A model generated the notes under the pieces. The model made no database searches. It was given only the letters and a program-made list of their open reading frames with translations, and had not been told where the DNA came from. A DNA stretch of 64,000 bases from Parabacteroides goldsteinii DSM 19448 = WAL 12034 (GTDB lineage: Bacteria > Bacteroidota > Bacteroidia > Bacteroidales > Tannerellaceae): the NCBI RefSeq assembly GCF_000969835.1, contig NZ_KQ033912.1, positions 778,620 through 842,619 on the forward strand, written 5' to 3'. The translations under genes were made by a program, and so were the position numbers. Below are positions 19,201 to 27,923 of this stretch, one piece after another (position 1 is the first letter of the stretch; the number at the start of each line of letters is the position of its first letter).

Positions 19201-19447
19201 TATAATCATTTTCCAACTCTATCATCTTCCAAGCTTTCATCTCCCCTTTTGATGAATATCCGTCAAAACGATGATAAGGATATAAACGGCCAAAATCAGC
19301 ATATTCACGCGGCGAAGAATACGAATAAGTTAACAACATTTTCTCTACTTCACGCACAGTTGCTTTTTTATTCTGCGCCTCTATCGTCTCTACCCCGGAA
19401 AGTGCCAACACAGAAATCAAAGCATAATATTTCAAAATTAATTTCAT
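16274..19447 (-). CDS. DUF5107 and TPR-repeat secreted protein
   Basis: A 1058-residue protein; the ATG at 19447 gives a signal peptide (MKLILKYYALISVLALSG), and the longer reading from 19498 would bury it. The N-terminal 420 residues match the DUF5107 domain, a galactose-mutarotase-like beta-sandwich (VAPDIGGKIWGA, GPWTSGGLEMNFG). The remainder is a chain of helical repeats of TPR type from about residue 480. DUF5107 proteins are common in Bacteroidales polysaccharide loci but their activity is not established; glycan binding or an unusual glycosidase are both possible. It lies downstream of the SusC/SusD/DUF5018 genes on the same strand but beyond an inverted repeat, so separate transcription is likely. 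Confidence 0.72.
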   Translation of the reverse strand: MKLILKYYALISVLALSGVETIEAQNKKATVREVEKMLLTYSYSSPREYADFGRLYPYHRFDGYSSKGEMKAWKMIELENDYIKLWVAPDIGGKIWGAVDKKTGKEFLYYNHVVKFRDVSSRGPWTSGGLEMNFGIIGHAPWCSSAVDYKIKQDDSGNALCIIGGTDVSLGTDWRVQIILPAESAYVETRVLWYNGTSSEKPFYQWMNAGIKTEGDLQYYFPGNTYLTHDGKAKPWPMEQGHRIDCYEENNFGHYKSYHVLGNNADFWGTYWHRDDFGLAHYSPKEDKLGKKIWIWGLSRYGMVWEDLLTDKDGQYSEVQSGKLFNQSIGTSYKTPFKHMSMKPGTVYEWSEYWFPYQQIGGLSFANPQLAYHIQPEQRTIKVYAVSPLDGKLEIRTGEGVSVDYAVHLNPTEIKECKLPEKWNESDYRVYWNGGLLYDTSLQETPTNRPMELSAAFNHQSAYGLYLQAREFGRQNFGERAVLLYQQSLALEPYFVPSLNELAEIYIESNRLQEADSLLRKALSVDTYNAQANFNFARIAEIEMRLADAIDAYSVAMQSGTYQGLAARHLALLYYKKGDKASATRLLEKCIQSSSLDLKACMQLAVVKQEDAKKRLALLDYVLDKDPLNYIANYERVRMNREVARHNLQQIRNEYSYDTVLRIADFYQELGMNNETTFILESVAHTHPLLLYRLAWLYHMEGEEDKALDYIKKSEDLPASLVYPHGAQEECCLRWVCSTHLSAWKADYYLALLYLSMNRNKEATSYMQALAGKPDFYAFYLTRALQVSHEESDYLRALQLAPEQYVCYLELGKHYLQQKRPDKTVALLEGYRKKDQGNSYINLLLANAYSIARHPQDAVRLLEGIVILPNEGSLAGRNIWREANLNCAIQMIKSGQYRAALKQIRMARLWPENLGVGKPYQAMVDERMEDLLVWYISYLQKRPDQEVLEKIAFDNVFREANSVMNVYTLIALRNLGKSTEATEMWKQLQSFCSGLLPNRWCEAIWNNRYTDAEAIIQTPFVQPDALPFEVLFEDRDYILIRDNYDFFKRILSVFIYC

Positions 19448-19620
19448 TACTTCATATCTCTTAGATTTAATATTCCAAATAAAAGCATCATCAATCATTA
19501 TTCGATTTCAACAATTCTTTCCCATTTATGAGTTCAAATAAATATCATAACAATTATGAATAATTTCCATTCAATGTATATTGGTATTGTTTTAACGAAC
19601 TATTGATACATAAATAACAA

Positions 19621-19700
19621 GTCAAACAGGATTACTCTACAAATAAACGTTTTAAAGCATTGCCATATAAACTTTTTTTGAAGAATCAATCCTGTTTGAC
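19621..19700. repeat. 13-bp inverted repeat with 54-nt interior
   Basis: GTCAAACAGGATT (19621-19633) and AATCCTGTTTGAC (19688-19700) are perfect complements. The interior is AT-rich. It lies after the SusC/SusD/lipoprotein operon and before the DUF5107 gene; it may be a long terminator or processing stem. No transposase sits inside. Confidence 0.6.
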
Positions 19701-19723
19701 CGAATAATAATTGAAATTACCTT

Positions 19724-20194
19724 TTATTTTTTCAAACTCACAATTTCTATTGTCCAGTTCTTCTTTGTTCCATTTGCAGCCTCTACCACATAATTGTTAG
19801 GTTTGCTCCAATCACCAGGTTTACCTAATTCAACAGATCCATCTTTCGGGAACAAGCGTGCCGCCGTAGAAAGGCTCACCGCTACCACCAAATTGGACTT
19901 GGTAGACAAATTTGCCAATTCATCTTCCGGGAAATTAGCTGGGGTAGTTACTGATATTTTCACAGTCGCTGCTACCGGATCTATCTCAGACGTATAGGTC
20001 ATATTGACATTCTTAACAATATTCTGGCCGGATGCCGGAGATACCTCATCACTGATATAGCGATAAGTAACTGCACTTACAGATGTGATATCCGCCTCTT
20101 CATATTCAGGCAAATCTTCCAAGCCTCCTGTCAGGCAAGACGAAAATGACACCATCACAATCGTCAAAAATAAACTATAAATAATTCTTTTCAT
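19724..20194 (-). CDS. Small SusD-associated lipoprotein, DUF5018-like
   Basis: A 156-residue lipoprotein (MKRIIYSLFLTIVMVSFSSC, lipobox ending at C20). The mature part is an all-beta domain with SVSAVTYRY near the start and NNYVVEAANGTKKNWTIEIV at the end. That ending is the usual last strand of DUF5018-type immunoglobulin-like surface proteins encoded after SusD. Such proteins are placed on the cell surface and are thought to help hold glycans. It starts 18 bases after the SusD stop, so it is the third gene of the operon. Confidence 0.72.
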   Translation of the reverse strand: MKRIIYSLFLTIVMVSFSSCLTGGLEDLPEYEEADITSVSAVTYRYISDEVSPASGQNIVKNVNMTYTSEIDPVAATVKISVTTPANFPEDELANLSTKSNLVVAVSLSTAARLFPKDGSVELGKPGDWSKPNNYVVEAANGTKKNWTIEIVSLKK

Positions 20195-20212
20195 ACTCTA
20201 AACGATTAATAA

Positions 20213-22141
20213 TTACCAACCTTCATTTTGTTTATCAACAATGCCATCAGCAGCACGTTTGTCAATTGCACCTTGCGGTATAGGGAACAAATAACGACGC
20301 GTCGTAAAATTTCGATTCCAACTATTTAGCAAAGTAAGCTGTCCTACACAAAAAGATTTCCTATCACTTGAAATACCGATTTTATACACAGGTGAATTCA
20401 AATCTTTTATCACATCTCCAGAGGCACGACCGTAATTACAAGCCCCACCATATTTACCCCATCGTAAATAGCTAAAATAAATGTCTCCATTTTCATAAGC
20501 CATTTCTACACGACGTTCACGCATATAATCCGTCCAAGCATCATCCAGAGTAGAAGCTTTAGAGGCAGGTAGACCACCATGCTTCATACGGGTAACATTT
20601 AACATTTCCACCGCTTTTGCCACATCGCCTTTCAACAAATAGGCCTCAGCCAAATTCATATACATTTCACCCAAACGGGCTATTACGTAATGGAAATTAA
20701 TCTTCGTATCCACAAAAACGTTAGGTTCCCCCTTTACCATATTTTTACGCCAATAATAACCGGAGACTGTAGTGTACCATCCTCCATCTTCTTTTGTACG
20801 AACGCCTTGTGAAGCATTTCCTCCCAAATTCAATTCCATGGTTATGCCCCAAAAATCAGACTTGTCACGAATAATCGTAGCATCCATACGCTTGTCACGA
20901 TTGTTATACATAATATCCGTAATCGTCCGGTTAGAATTGTTTTTCAATTTACCGACTTGTTTGAAAAGCGGATAATCCGTACGTCCGGTTATCAAATCAT
21001 TGGCTGTCGGCAAATTGCGTATTTCTCCGTCAAAACGTTTAAATTTTTCAATTGAACCGACTGACAGGTTTTCAGCAGGAAGAGCCTCTACATTTTCCTT
21101 ATATTGGGATGTTTCATACCAAGTTTTTGCATCTCCCGTTTTTTCATCAACAACCAAATATTGATCAACCAAATCTTGAGTAGGCCAATATTCTGCCCAT
21201 CCCCCAAGTATTTTAATTGCCGGATCCGAAGTTCCATCAGCACTTCCCAAGGCCACATCGTCTCCAGCCAAATTAGGCAAAGCCAAAATCATCTCCTCAA
21301 AAGAACCGACCGAAGCATCCTTATCCAAATAATAACGAGCTAAAATAATCTCTTTATCAGAAGGTGCTTGGTCACTGCTGAACATGCCGCCATAATTATC
21401 CGTAAGCGTATAGGCCCCGGAATTAATGACTTCGTTGGCTGAATTGATTGCCACCTCCAGATACTTTCCATCTTTTGTATAAGCATAGGCTTGGAGTGCC
21501 GCACGGCTTCGCAAGGCCAAAGCTGCATATTTATTAGCCCTTCCCTCGTCCGAGGTTTCCGGAAGCCCTTCTACCGCCTTGTCCAAATCACTCATAACCA
21601 ATTGATAGCTTTCCTCTACACTTGCTGTCAGCGGTGTTTTAAAAGCCTCACTATCATCCGGAGACAACACACGGTCTATCGGGACAAAACGCCCCATCTT
21701 ACGGGTCATATCAAAGTACAAAGCGCCACGCAAAAAGTAGCCTTCTCCTATCAACTCTTTCTTTTGTAATTCGGTCAGCACTGTAGATTCCGCTACCTTT
21801 TCAAGAATCATATTGCAACGACGCTGTACACTGAACCGCCCGAATCCGTAATCCGTGTAAGCATCGAGCCCTGTTTCCGTTGCATACGAATTAATGCGGT
21901 TTTGCACTTGGTCACACTGTGCCCCGTTAGGAGTCAAAGATTCCCAACTGGCCGATCCTCCGGAAAAATATCCAAGGGTATTCGGATAGGTTTGTATCAC
22001 AAATGCGTCAACCATCTCCTTCGAACTCCAAACCAACTCTTCGCTATAGGTTTCAAAAGGTTTTGTATCCATGACATCACACGAAACCATCAATCCCAAT
22101 CCTAACAGTCCGGAAAGACCTACCTTTCTATATATATTCAT
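20213..22141 (-). CDS. SusD/RagB-family glycan-binding lipoprotein
   Basis: A 642-residue SusD homologue with a lipoprotein signal (lipobox cysteine C21 in LMVSCDVMD). The TPR-like helices (KELIGEGYFLRGALYFD) and the C-terminal ending (TTRRYLFPIPQGAID...KQNEGW) are typical of the family. It caps the SusC channel at the cell surface and captures oligosaccharides. It starts 13 bases after the SusC stop. No specificity can be read from the sequence; the GH89, GH95, DUF6067 and DUF5107 genes downstream on the same strand suggest a host-type or complex glycan. Confidence 0.92.
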   Translation of the reverse strand: MNIYRKVGLSGLLGLGLMVSCDVMDTKPFETYSEELVWSSKEMVDAFVIQTYPNTLGYFSGGSASWESLTPNGAQCDQVQNRINSYATETGLDAYTDYGFGRFSVQRRCNMILEKVAESTVLTELQKKELIGEGYFLRGALYFDMTRKMGRFVPIDRVLSPDDSEAFKTPLTASVEESYQLVMSDLDKAVEGLPETSDEGRANKYAALALRSRAALQAYAYTKDGKYLEVAINSANEVINSGAYTLTDNYGGMFSSDQAPSDKEIILARYYLDKDASVGSFEEMILALPNLAGDDVALGSADGTSDPAIKILGGWAEYWPTQDLVDQYLVVDEKTGDAKTWYETSQYKENVEALPAENLSVGSIEKFKRFDGEIRNLPTANDLITGRTDYPLFKQVGKLKNNSNRTITDIMYNNRDKRMDATIIRDKSDFWGITMELNLGGNASQGVRTKEDGGWYTTVSGYYWRKNMVKGEPNVFVDTKINFHYVIARLGEMYMNLAEAYLLKGDVAKAVEMLNVTRMKHGGLPASKASTLDDAWTDYMRERRVEMAYENGDIYFSYLRWGKYGGACNYGRASGDVIKDLNSPVYKIGISSDRKSFCVGQLTLLNSWNRNFTTRRYLFPIPQGAIDKRAADGIVDKQNEGW

Positions 22142-22154
22142 AATTTCTTACTGA

Positions 22155-25100
22155 TTAAAATCCAACACTTAAGCTAACTGCATATATTCTCTCATTCGGA
22201 TAACCATACCGTTCCGTGGAAGACTCTTCCGGATCAAGCCCATACTTGATAGCATCCGATATAGTAAACAGGTTCTGCCCGGAAATTGCCAAAGAGGCTT
22301 TCGATATCCAATTCACATTCCTCAACAGGCGCTTGAAATCATAACCGAAAGAGAAGTCCTTCATACGCAAGAAAGCACCATTGACCAACCAAAAATCACT
22401 TGACACGTAATTGTTGTTGCCATTCAAACCGGCACTCGACATCAAACGGGGATAACGCGCATCCGTATTATCCGGACGCCAATAATCTTCCTGATAATCA
22501 TAAATAACCGGGAATTCACCCGTCTGGCCACCATTCATGGCTGCCGTACCTGTGATATACATATCGAAGCGGCTGGCTCCCTGAAACAACATATTCAAGA
22601 AAAATCCCTTATAACCCAATTTGATATTGATACCATAATTAGCCCGCGGGAAACTGCTTTTACCCGTACGGATTTGGTCGGAACCATCGATCTTACCATC
22701 ACCATTGAAATCGTAATACTTCAAGTCACCGGCCGTCAAATCGTAGGAACCAAGCCGTTTCACGCTATTGAACACATCATCTGCATCCTTGTAAAAGCCC
22801 TGATTCCGATACAAAGTGCCATAAAAACCTTTTTCCTGCGAATTTCGTTTATAAGGATTCATTACTGCTTCAATAGATTCATCCGGTTTGAACGCCCAAA
22901 GCTGGTCAAACTTCGTCACATTGGCAGATACGTCATACGTGAAATCACCAATATTGTCACGCCAACCCAAAGAGAAGTCAAAACCGGCACGACGATGTTC
23001 CCCATCTGTCGACACACGAGGCAAAGACATACCTAACGGATCCGTGTAACCTACATCTTTCTGGTTGGGTGCATACAAGAAACCATGTGTCTTATAAAAG
23101 AAATAATCAAACGATCCATACAAACGATTGTTTAATGAAGAGAAGTCAAAACCGACATCAAACTGATCAGTCGTAAACCAAGAAATGTTGGATGACGGAA
23201 TACCTCCTTCAGAGAACCCCGGCACATAAGCACCATTCAGCACATACGCCTTATTATTCAATGAATAAGAAGTCAAATATTCAAATCGGCCAATATGGAA
23301 CGGGTCATTCTCGTCTCCCCAGTTATCCAAACCTACCTGTCCGTATGAAGCACGTACTTTCAACTGGTTAAAGATATTTTTCTCCACAAGAGACTCCATA
23401 AAAGCCTCGTCAGCGACCGACCATCCCAAAGAAGCAGAGAAAAATGTACCCCAACGATGATCTTCCGGGAAATTATCAGAACCATCATAACGGAGACTAC
23501 CCTCTACAAAATACTTATTGTCGTAATTATACTTCACTTGGCCAACCCATCCGGCACGTCCTACCTCACCTTCGCTACCACCGTTTTTCTGTGTGTCTTC
23601 CGGTCCCACATTAATCTGGTCTATCGGGAATTTATAATTTTCACGTTGCAACCAATAGGTATTCGAATAACCATAAGTCGCTTCATAACCTCCTAAAGCA
23701 CTAACTGTATGCTTGCCAAATGTTTTACTATAATTTGCAAAAAATTGGGTTGTCCAAGTATATCCATATTCCGTTTTGTTATACAATCGGGGAAGCCCTG
23801 CATACATCGGTTCTTCCGAATCCCAAGCATAGCCTGCTCCATCTTTGCGCCACTCCTTAAACGCATTGAATCCATAACGGTAATTACCTGTCGCACTCAA
23901 ATTAAGCCCTTCAACCCAAGGTACAGCCCATTCCAATTTAAGGTTGCCATTTATCATCTTTTCCTCCTTGCGTATATAACCGTTATCTTTTGCCAATTCC
24001 ATAACCGGATTATTGGGGAAATAATAAGGTAAACCCAATTTATTAACACCTGGAAGCAAAGGGCTGGCGTTTTGTATATGGCCAAATATGTGATAAGGTT
24101 CTGAAGCCCCCCATGAATAAGGATGCGTCTGTTTTTGCAGATATCCGTCCAATGTAGCTGTAGTCTTCAAACCAATCGCTTTTATCAACGAACTTTGGCT
24201 CAAACGGAAATTGGTCCGCTGCATATTATGATTATTGCTCTTATACAACGACTCCTGATCCAAATGGCTCAAAGACATATAATAGTTATTCACTTCCGTT
24301 CCTCCGGTCATACGAATGCTGTGGGTACTTTGAGGTGCAAAGTGATTGAGTGCCAAATCCCTATAATTCGTATTGTTGTTTTGTAACGGATCACTGCCAT
24401 CACGCATTTTCTGAATACGGTCGGCACTGAAAGCATCCGGCAACCCGTCATTCTGTTTTGCCTTATTGGCATATTCAGCCCGATCCCATGAATCCAAACG
24501 CTGTTTCCAATACGCAGGTTCAGCCAAACTCATATTGAAATTATATTCAATATACGCCTTCCCGTCTTTTCCTTTTTTGGTCGTTACCTGGATGATACCA
24601 TCGGCAGCACGTGAACCATATACGGCTGTCGCCGAAGCATCTTTCAACAAACTTAACGACTCAATATCTTCTGATGGCATTTGAACAAAATCGTCGTAAT
24701 TACGGATAACACCGTCAATAACAACCAAAGGCGTACTACCACCACGGATGCTGATTTGAGCTTTGTTGTTAATACCGCCTCCGGAAGTTTTCACGATTAA
24801 ACCGGGAGCACGTCCAGCCAATCCTTTTGACATGTTTGTAATCGGAAGAGTTGCTAATTCTTCTGATTTTACCGATGAAACAGAAGCGATCATGGAACGT
24901 TTCGTTGTTGTACCATATCCTACAACTACAACTTCATCAAGAGCCTGCGTATCTTCTTTCATTACGACATCGAGAGTACCTGTTTTTACTTTTAATGTCT
25001 GTTTGACATAGCCGATACTTGAGAATACCAATTCCGCTCCCTCGGGAACATTGATTGAATATTTTCCGTCGATATCGGTAATAGTTCCTTTACCCGGATC

Positions 25101-25292
25101 ACTTTTTAAGAAAATAGTAACTCCGATCATAGGTTCACCTTGTGAATCGGTGACTGTACCTGTAACCATTTTACTTTTTTGGTTGATTAGGTTTGCTTCT
25201 GCTTTCACAGGCACACCTTCACTCGCAAAAGAGGGAGCTGCAAAAAACAGTGATAGAGGAACCCAAAAAACTAATAGTGTTTTTGTTCTCAT
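22155..25292 (-). CDS. SusC/RagA-family TonB-dependent transporter
   Basis: A 1045-residue outer-membrane transporter. After the signal peptide there is a carboxypeptidase-regulatory-like domain (VTGTVTDSQGEPMIGVTI), the TonB-box region DTQALDEVVVVGYG, a plug domain (PLVVIDGVIRNYDDF) and a long C-terminal beta-barrel. It imports oligosaccharides with its SusD partner using TonB energy. It has no N-terminal STN domain, unlike the SusC at 52272, so it is not expected to signal to a FecR anti-sigma factor. Neither site A nor site B is visible upstream; a 73-bp hairpin occupies most of the gap to the gene before it. Confidence 0.93.
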   Translation of the reverse strand: MRTKTLLVFWVPLSLFFAAPSFASEGVPVKAEANLINQKSKMVTGTVTDSQGEPMIGVTIFLKSDPGKGTITDIDGKYSINVPEGAELVFSSIGYVKQTLKVKTGTLDVVMKEDTQALDEVVVVGYGTTTKRSMIASVSSVKSEELATLPITNMSKGLAGRAPGLIVKTSGGGINNKAQISIRGGSTPLVVIDGVIRNYDDFVQMPSEDIESLSLLKDASATAVYGSRAADGIIQVTTKKGKDGKAYIEYNFNMSLAEPAYWKQRLDSWDRAEYANKAKQNDGLPDAFSADRIQKMRDGSDPLQNNNTNYRDLALNHFAPQSTHSIRMTGGTEVNNYYMSLSHLDQESLYKSNNHNMQRTNFRLSQSSLIKAIGLKTTATLDGYLQKQTHPYSWGASEPYHIFGHIQNASPLLPGVNKLGLPYYFPNNPVMELAKDNGYIRKEEKMINGNLKLEWAVPWVEGLNLSATGNYRYGFNAFKEWRKDGAGYAWDSEEPMYAGLPRLYNKTEYGYTWTTQFFANYSKTFGKHTVSALGGYEATYGYSNTYWLQRENYKFPIDQINVGPEDTQKNGGSEGEVGRAGWVGQVKYNYDNKYFVEGSLRYDGSDNFPEDHRWGTFFSASLGWSVADEAFMESLVEKNIFNQLKVRASYGQVGLDNWGDENDPFHIGRFEYLTSYSLNNKAYVLNGAYVPGFSEGGIPSSNISWFTTDQFDVGFDFSSLNNRLYGSFDYFFYKTHGFLYAPNQKDVGYTDPLGMSLPRVSTDGEHRRAGFDFSLGWRDNIGDFTYDVSANVTKFDQLWAFKPDESIEAVMNPYKRNSQEKGFYGTLYRNQGFYKDADDVFNSVKRLGSYDLTAGDLKYYDFNGDGKIDGSDQIRTGKSSFPRANYGINIKLGYKGFFLNMLFQGASRFDMYITGTAAMNGGQTGEFPVIYDYQEDYWRPDNTDARYPRLMSSAGLNGNNNYVSSDFWLVNGAFLRMKDFSFGYDFKRLLRNVNWISKASLAISGQNLFTISDAIKYGLDPEESSTERYGYPNERIYAVSLSVGF

Positions 25293-25364
25293 AATTGATA
25301 TAATTTATATGTTAAAAAAGTCGTTTGATAGTTAGAGCCATGGTCAGACTCCATCGATTCCCTA

Positions 25365-25437
25365 GTACTTACTCCGCACATTCCTTACCGTTAACTCCCC
25401 ATCGGAGTCAACGGTAGGGAAAGTACGGAGTAAGTAC
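25365..25437. terminator. Long two-part hairpin between HU-like gene and susC
   Basis: An outer 12-bp perfect stem (GTACTTACTCCG 25365-25376 with CGGAGTAAGTAC 25426-25437) encloses an inner 13-bp stem with one mismatch (25386-25398 with 25404-25416). It lies 15 bases past the stop of the HU-like gene and 72 bases before the susC start. No T run follows, so it may be a non-canonical terminator or an mRNA structure in the susC leader. Confidence 0.6.
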
Positions 25438-25452
25438 GGGTGGGCGGCCGTC

Positions 25453-26208
25453 CTACTCTATCTCCGGACGGTCGCCATCTTCATTTTTCTTTTCTCCCAC
25501 ATATACCGGCACAGATACCGAACGAGGGGATTTCAGAAACACACCTTTGTTTTTAGTATATTGCGTAGTAACCGTCAATTCATACTCGCCATCGCTCAAT
25601 TCAGCAGGAACAATAAAAATCAGCTCCGACGGGTTATTGGTACTATACATTTCTTCCTCCACTTTGACAACCGTATCGTCAGCCTTGTTACGGAAAGAAA
25701 TACCCACGGAAGGATCGTCACCCACCACCTTGATGTATGCGCCACGGACAACCAGGTTACGTCCCGGCGACATCCTGCCATCGGTCAAGCTCGTTTTCCG
25801 GTCTTCCGTTTCCAAGATATACATGACATCGTTCTTTTCACCCTGAATGACAATTTCGGTCTTGGCAATCTCTTCACGCAAAACCTTGTCTTGTGAAAAT
25901 GCGACATAAATACTGTTCTTTTCCGGATTCCAACGCCCCTTTTCAATAAGTCCCAAGAAGCGGGGAACTGCATAAAACAAACCGGTATTCACATAATATC
26001 CGTTCATTAAAAAACGGGCAACGATCCGTTCATAAAGAGTTACGACATGAGTCAAAGTTTCCGGACGCAAGCCGGTATCTTCTTCCCTCATTTCTTTGTA
26101 AATGTCCTCCAACCCCACATGTCCGGCAGGATCAAGTATCAGAATCTTGTCATTCGGATCCTTGGTGACGCTGTTTGGTGCGATCCATCCTTTTAATTTG
26201 TTTTGCAT
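25453..26208 (-). CDS. IHF/HU-like DNA-binding protein with DUF4469-type C-terminal domain
   Basis: A 251-residue protein. The first 120 residues (KGWIAPNSVTKDPNDKILIL ... YVNTGLFYAVPRF) match the HU/IHF-like N-terminal domain of the Bacteroidales family described from Bvu_2165. The C-terminal 100 residues are an immunoglobulin-like beta domain (DUF4469 type). It ends in the acidic tail GDRPEIE, which is identical to the last residues of the unrelated-length IHF/HU protein at 37290. It should bind DNA in the cytoplasm; whether it regulates the neighbouring susC or acts on the palindromic repeats just upstream is unknown. It stands alone between two hairpin structures. Confidence 0.72.
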   Translation of the reverse strand: MQNKLKGWIAPNSVTKDPNDKILILDPAGHVGLEDIYKEMREEDTGLRPETLTHVVTLYERIVARFLMNGYYVNTGLFYAVPRFLGLIEKGRWNPEKNSIYVAFSQDKVLREEIAKTEIVIQGEKNDVMYILETEDRKTSLTDGRMSPGRNLVVRGAYIKVVGDDPSVGISFRNKADDTVVKVEEEMYSTNNPSELIFIVPAELSDGEYELTVTTQYTKNKGVFLKSPRSVSVPVYVGEKKNEDGDRPEIE

Positions 26209-26248
26209 AACAGATGATTTAATTGATTAATACTTTTATATAATAACC

Positions 26249-26380
26249 TTTTGTTACACAGGTATCTGTGTAACAAAAGATTGATCAATCTTTTGTTACA
26301 CAGATACCTGTGTAACAAAAGATTGATCAATCTTTTGTTACACAGGTATCTGTGTAACAAAAGATTGATCAATCTTTTGT
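26249..26380. repeat. Three-copy 42-bp palindromic tandem repeat
   Basis: A 30-bp near-perfect palindrome (arms TTTTGTTACACAG / CTGTGTAACAAAA) alternates with a perfect 12-bp palindrome GATTGATCAATC. Copies of the 30-mer are at 26249-26278, 26291-26320 and 26333-26362; the 12-mer is at 26279-26290, 26321-26332 and 26363-26374; a partial 30-mer ends at 26380. The middle copy has its centre inverted relative to the outer two, so the whole array is itself symmetric. It lies between the stop of the Gfo/Idh gene and the start of the HU-like gene. Confidence 0.9.
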
Positions 26381-26431
26381 CGTATAAAAAACAAGACTTT
26401 ACAATTTCGACAAAACCACAATTTTAAGTGC

Positions 26432-27799
26432 CTAAAGCTTCTCTATTGTCCCTTTCAATCTCGACAGCTCGCCTCTGAATCCCATCACATGACTTTCGAT
26501 AGAGGCAGCTATACTACTGGTTAACAAAGATTCATCCTTTTTATCGACCGCCCACAACAAATCCCGGATCAGACGAAGGTCACCTCCGCCATGCCCGTCG
26601 TTGATATCGGTTCCCCACTTTTCTTGCTTTCCGGTCAAAAAGTCAGTCACAGTAAATGTTTGCATATCACCCACTACATCACCTTTGGTACCCATAATCC
26701 GTGTCCGTCGCCCACCGTAAGAGGTCAGAGCTTCCATAGAAAAAGCGGCAGTCACGCCATCCTCAAACTTCATATTCATAATGAAATGATCAGGCTGGTC
26801 ATTATCCGAATGGAAGACACAACGACCGTAATCGGAAGTCCGCAAGTAAGACAATATCTGTTCGTCGCGCTGCTGTTTATCACCGCTCAGGTCGAATACG
26901 TACAACCACGTGTGCTTTTCATAATAAATCCGTTTAGCAGAAAAGGCACATTCACGTTCTATCGGGCAATCCAAACAACGCTTTGCCGCCTTCTGCGGAG
27001 CCTTGGATGCCTTGAAATAAGAGAGGTCACCGAAAGCAGTCACTTCTTTACACGGTTTCCCTACAATCCATCGTAAAATATCCAAGTCATGGCACGATTT
27101 GGAAATGACGGCAGGAGTACTCTTTTTAGAATTATTCCAATTACCCCGCACATACGAATGAGAGAAGTGGATACGTTCGATCGGTTCCAGGTGCTGGATG
27201 CTTACCAACTCTCCGATTTTTCCTGAATCGACAGTTTCTTTGAGTGCTTTAAAATAGGGTGCATATCTCAGTACATGGCAGATTGCCACGATACGATTAT
27301 ACTTTTGTGATTGTTTCAAAATGTCAGTACATTCCTTTTCCGTTTGAGCAGCCGGTTTTTCCAATAATACATGATACCCCATCTCTAAAGCTTTCATACA
27401 AGGGGCATAATGCAAACGATCCGGAGTAGTTATGAAGACAATATCCGCAAATTTCGGCTTCTTAAAGACTTCACTCCAATCTCCCAGGCGACATGATTCT
27501 TTCACAGAAAAGCGATCGGACATTCGTTTCCTGCGAAACTCGTTGATATCTGAGACACCTACGATTTTAAGTGAATTCGGAAACTTTTCTGCGTATTGGG
27601 CATAGACATTCCCACGCCCGCCGGCACCGATAATAATAGCGGTCAATGGTTTATTCAATTGGGCATCCAAATCATCCGCAACGGCCGGTATGTCTGTTAT
27701 CGAACTGGCTTGTGCGGCATTCAATAATTCTGTCTGTCCGAAGATAGCCGTTGAAGAAGCTATCAAACCGGTACTTTTTAAAAATTCTCTTCGTTTCAT
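26432..27799 (-). CDS. Gfo/Idh/MocA-family oxidoreductase with Tat-type leader
   Basis: A 455-residue NAD(P)-dependent sugar oxidoreductase homologue. The N-terminus MKRREFLKSTG has the twin arginines and hydrophobic stretch of a Tat export leader. The Rossmann motif is IIIGAGGRGNVYA and the family motif HVLLEKPA follows around residue 120; HDLDILRWIVG marks the C-terminal domain. A cysteine group, KRCLDCPIERECAF (about residues 275 to 290), could bind a metal or cluster and is seen in some members. Enzymes of this type oxidise or epimerise sugars, or act as NAD-dependent glycosidases. The promoter has site B, so it is likely co-controlled with the sugar porter and the GH89 operon. Confidence 0.82.
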   Translation of the reverse strand: MKRREFLKSTGLIASSTAIFGQTELLNAAQASSITDIPAVADDLDAQLNKPLTAIIIGAGGRGNVYAQYAEKFPNSLKIVGVSDINEFRRKRMSDRFSVKESCRLGDWSEVFKKPKFADIVFITTPDRLHYAPCMKALEMGYHVLLEKPAAQTEKECTDILKQSQKYNRIVAICHVLRYAPYFKALKETVDSGKIGELVSIQHLEPIERIHFSHSYVRGNWNNSKKSTPAVISKSCHDLDILRWIVGKPCKEVTAFGDLSYFKASKAPQKAAKRCLDCPIERECAFSAKRIYYEKHTWLYVFDLSGDKQQRDEQILSYLRTSDYGRCVFHSDNDQPDHFIMNMKFEDGVTAAFSMEALTSYGGRRTRIMGTKGDVVGDMQTFTVTDFLTGKQEKWGTDINDGHGGGDLRLIRDLLWAVDKKDESLLTSSIAASIESHVMGFRGELSRLKGTIEKL

Positions 27800-27822
27800 G
27801 GTGTAACTAGATTTAACTTTTG

Positions 27823-27882
27823 CAAAAGTATAGTTACTAAATAACTTATGGATTCAAATAAATATTATAGCACTATTTTGAA
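27823..27882 (-). promoter_or_regulatory. Site B copy 2 with -7 box, promoter of the Gfo/Idh gene
   Basis: On the minus strand TTCAAAATAGTGCTATAAT (27882-27864) lies exactly 33 nt upstream of the -7 box TACTTTTG (27830-27823). The ATG is at 27799. The site is in the divergent region shared with the AraC gene, so it could also affect that gene. Confidence 0.82.
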
Positions 27883-27923
27883 TGTTTTTTCAAAATAGAT
27901 ATACTCTACTTCTTCTTTATTCT

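Noticed and set aside
19532..19560. Possible fourth site B upstream of the DUF5107 gene
   Set aside because: The stretch TTCAAATAAATATCATAAC resembles the flank of copy 2, but the 19-bp core is poorly matched and no TAnnTTTG box lies 33 nt away.
26249..26380. Possible CRISPR array
   Set aside because: The 12-bp segments between the 30-bp palindromes are identical, not variable spacers, only three units exist and there are no cas genes.
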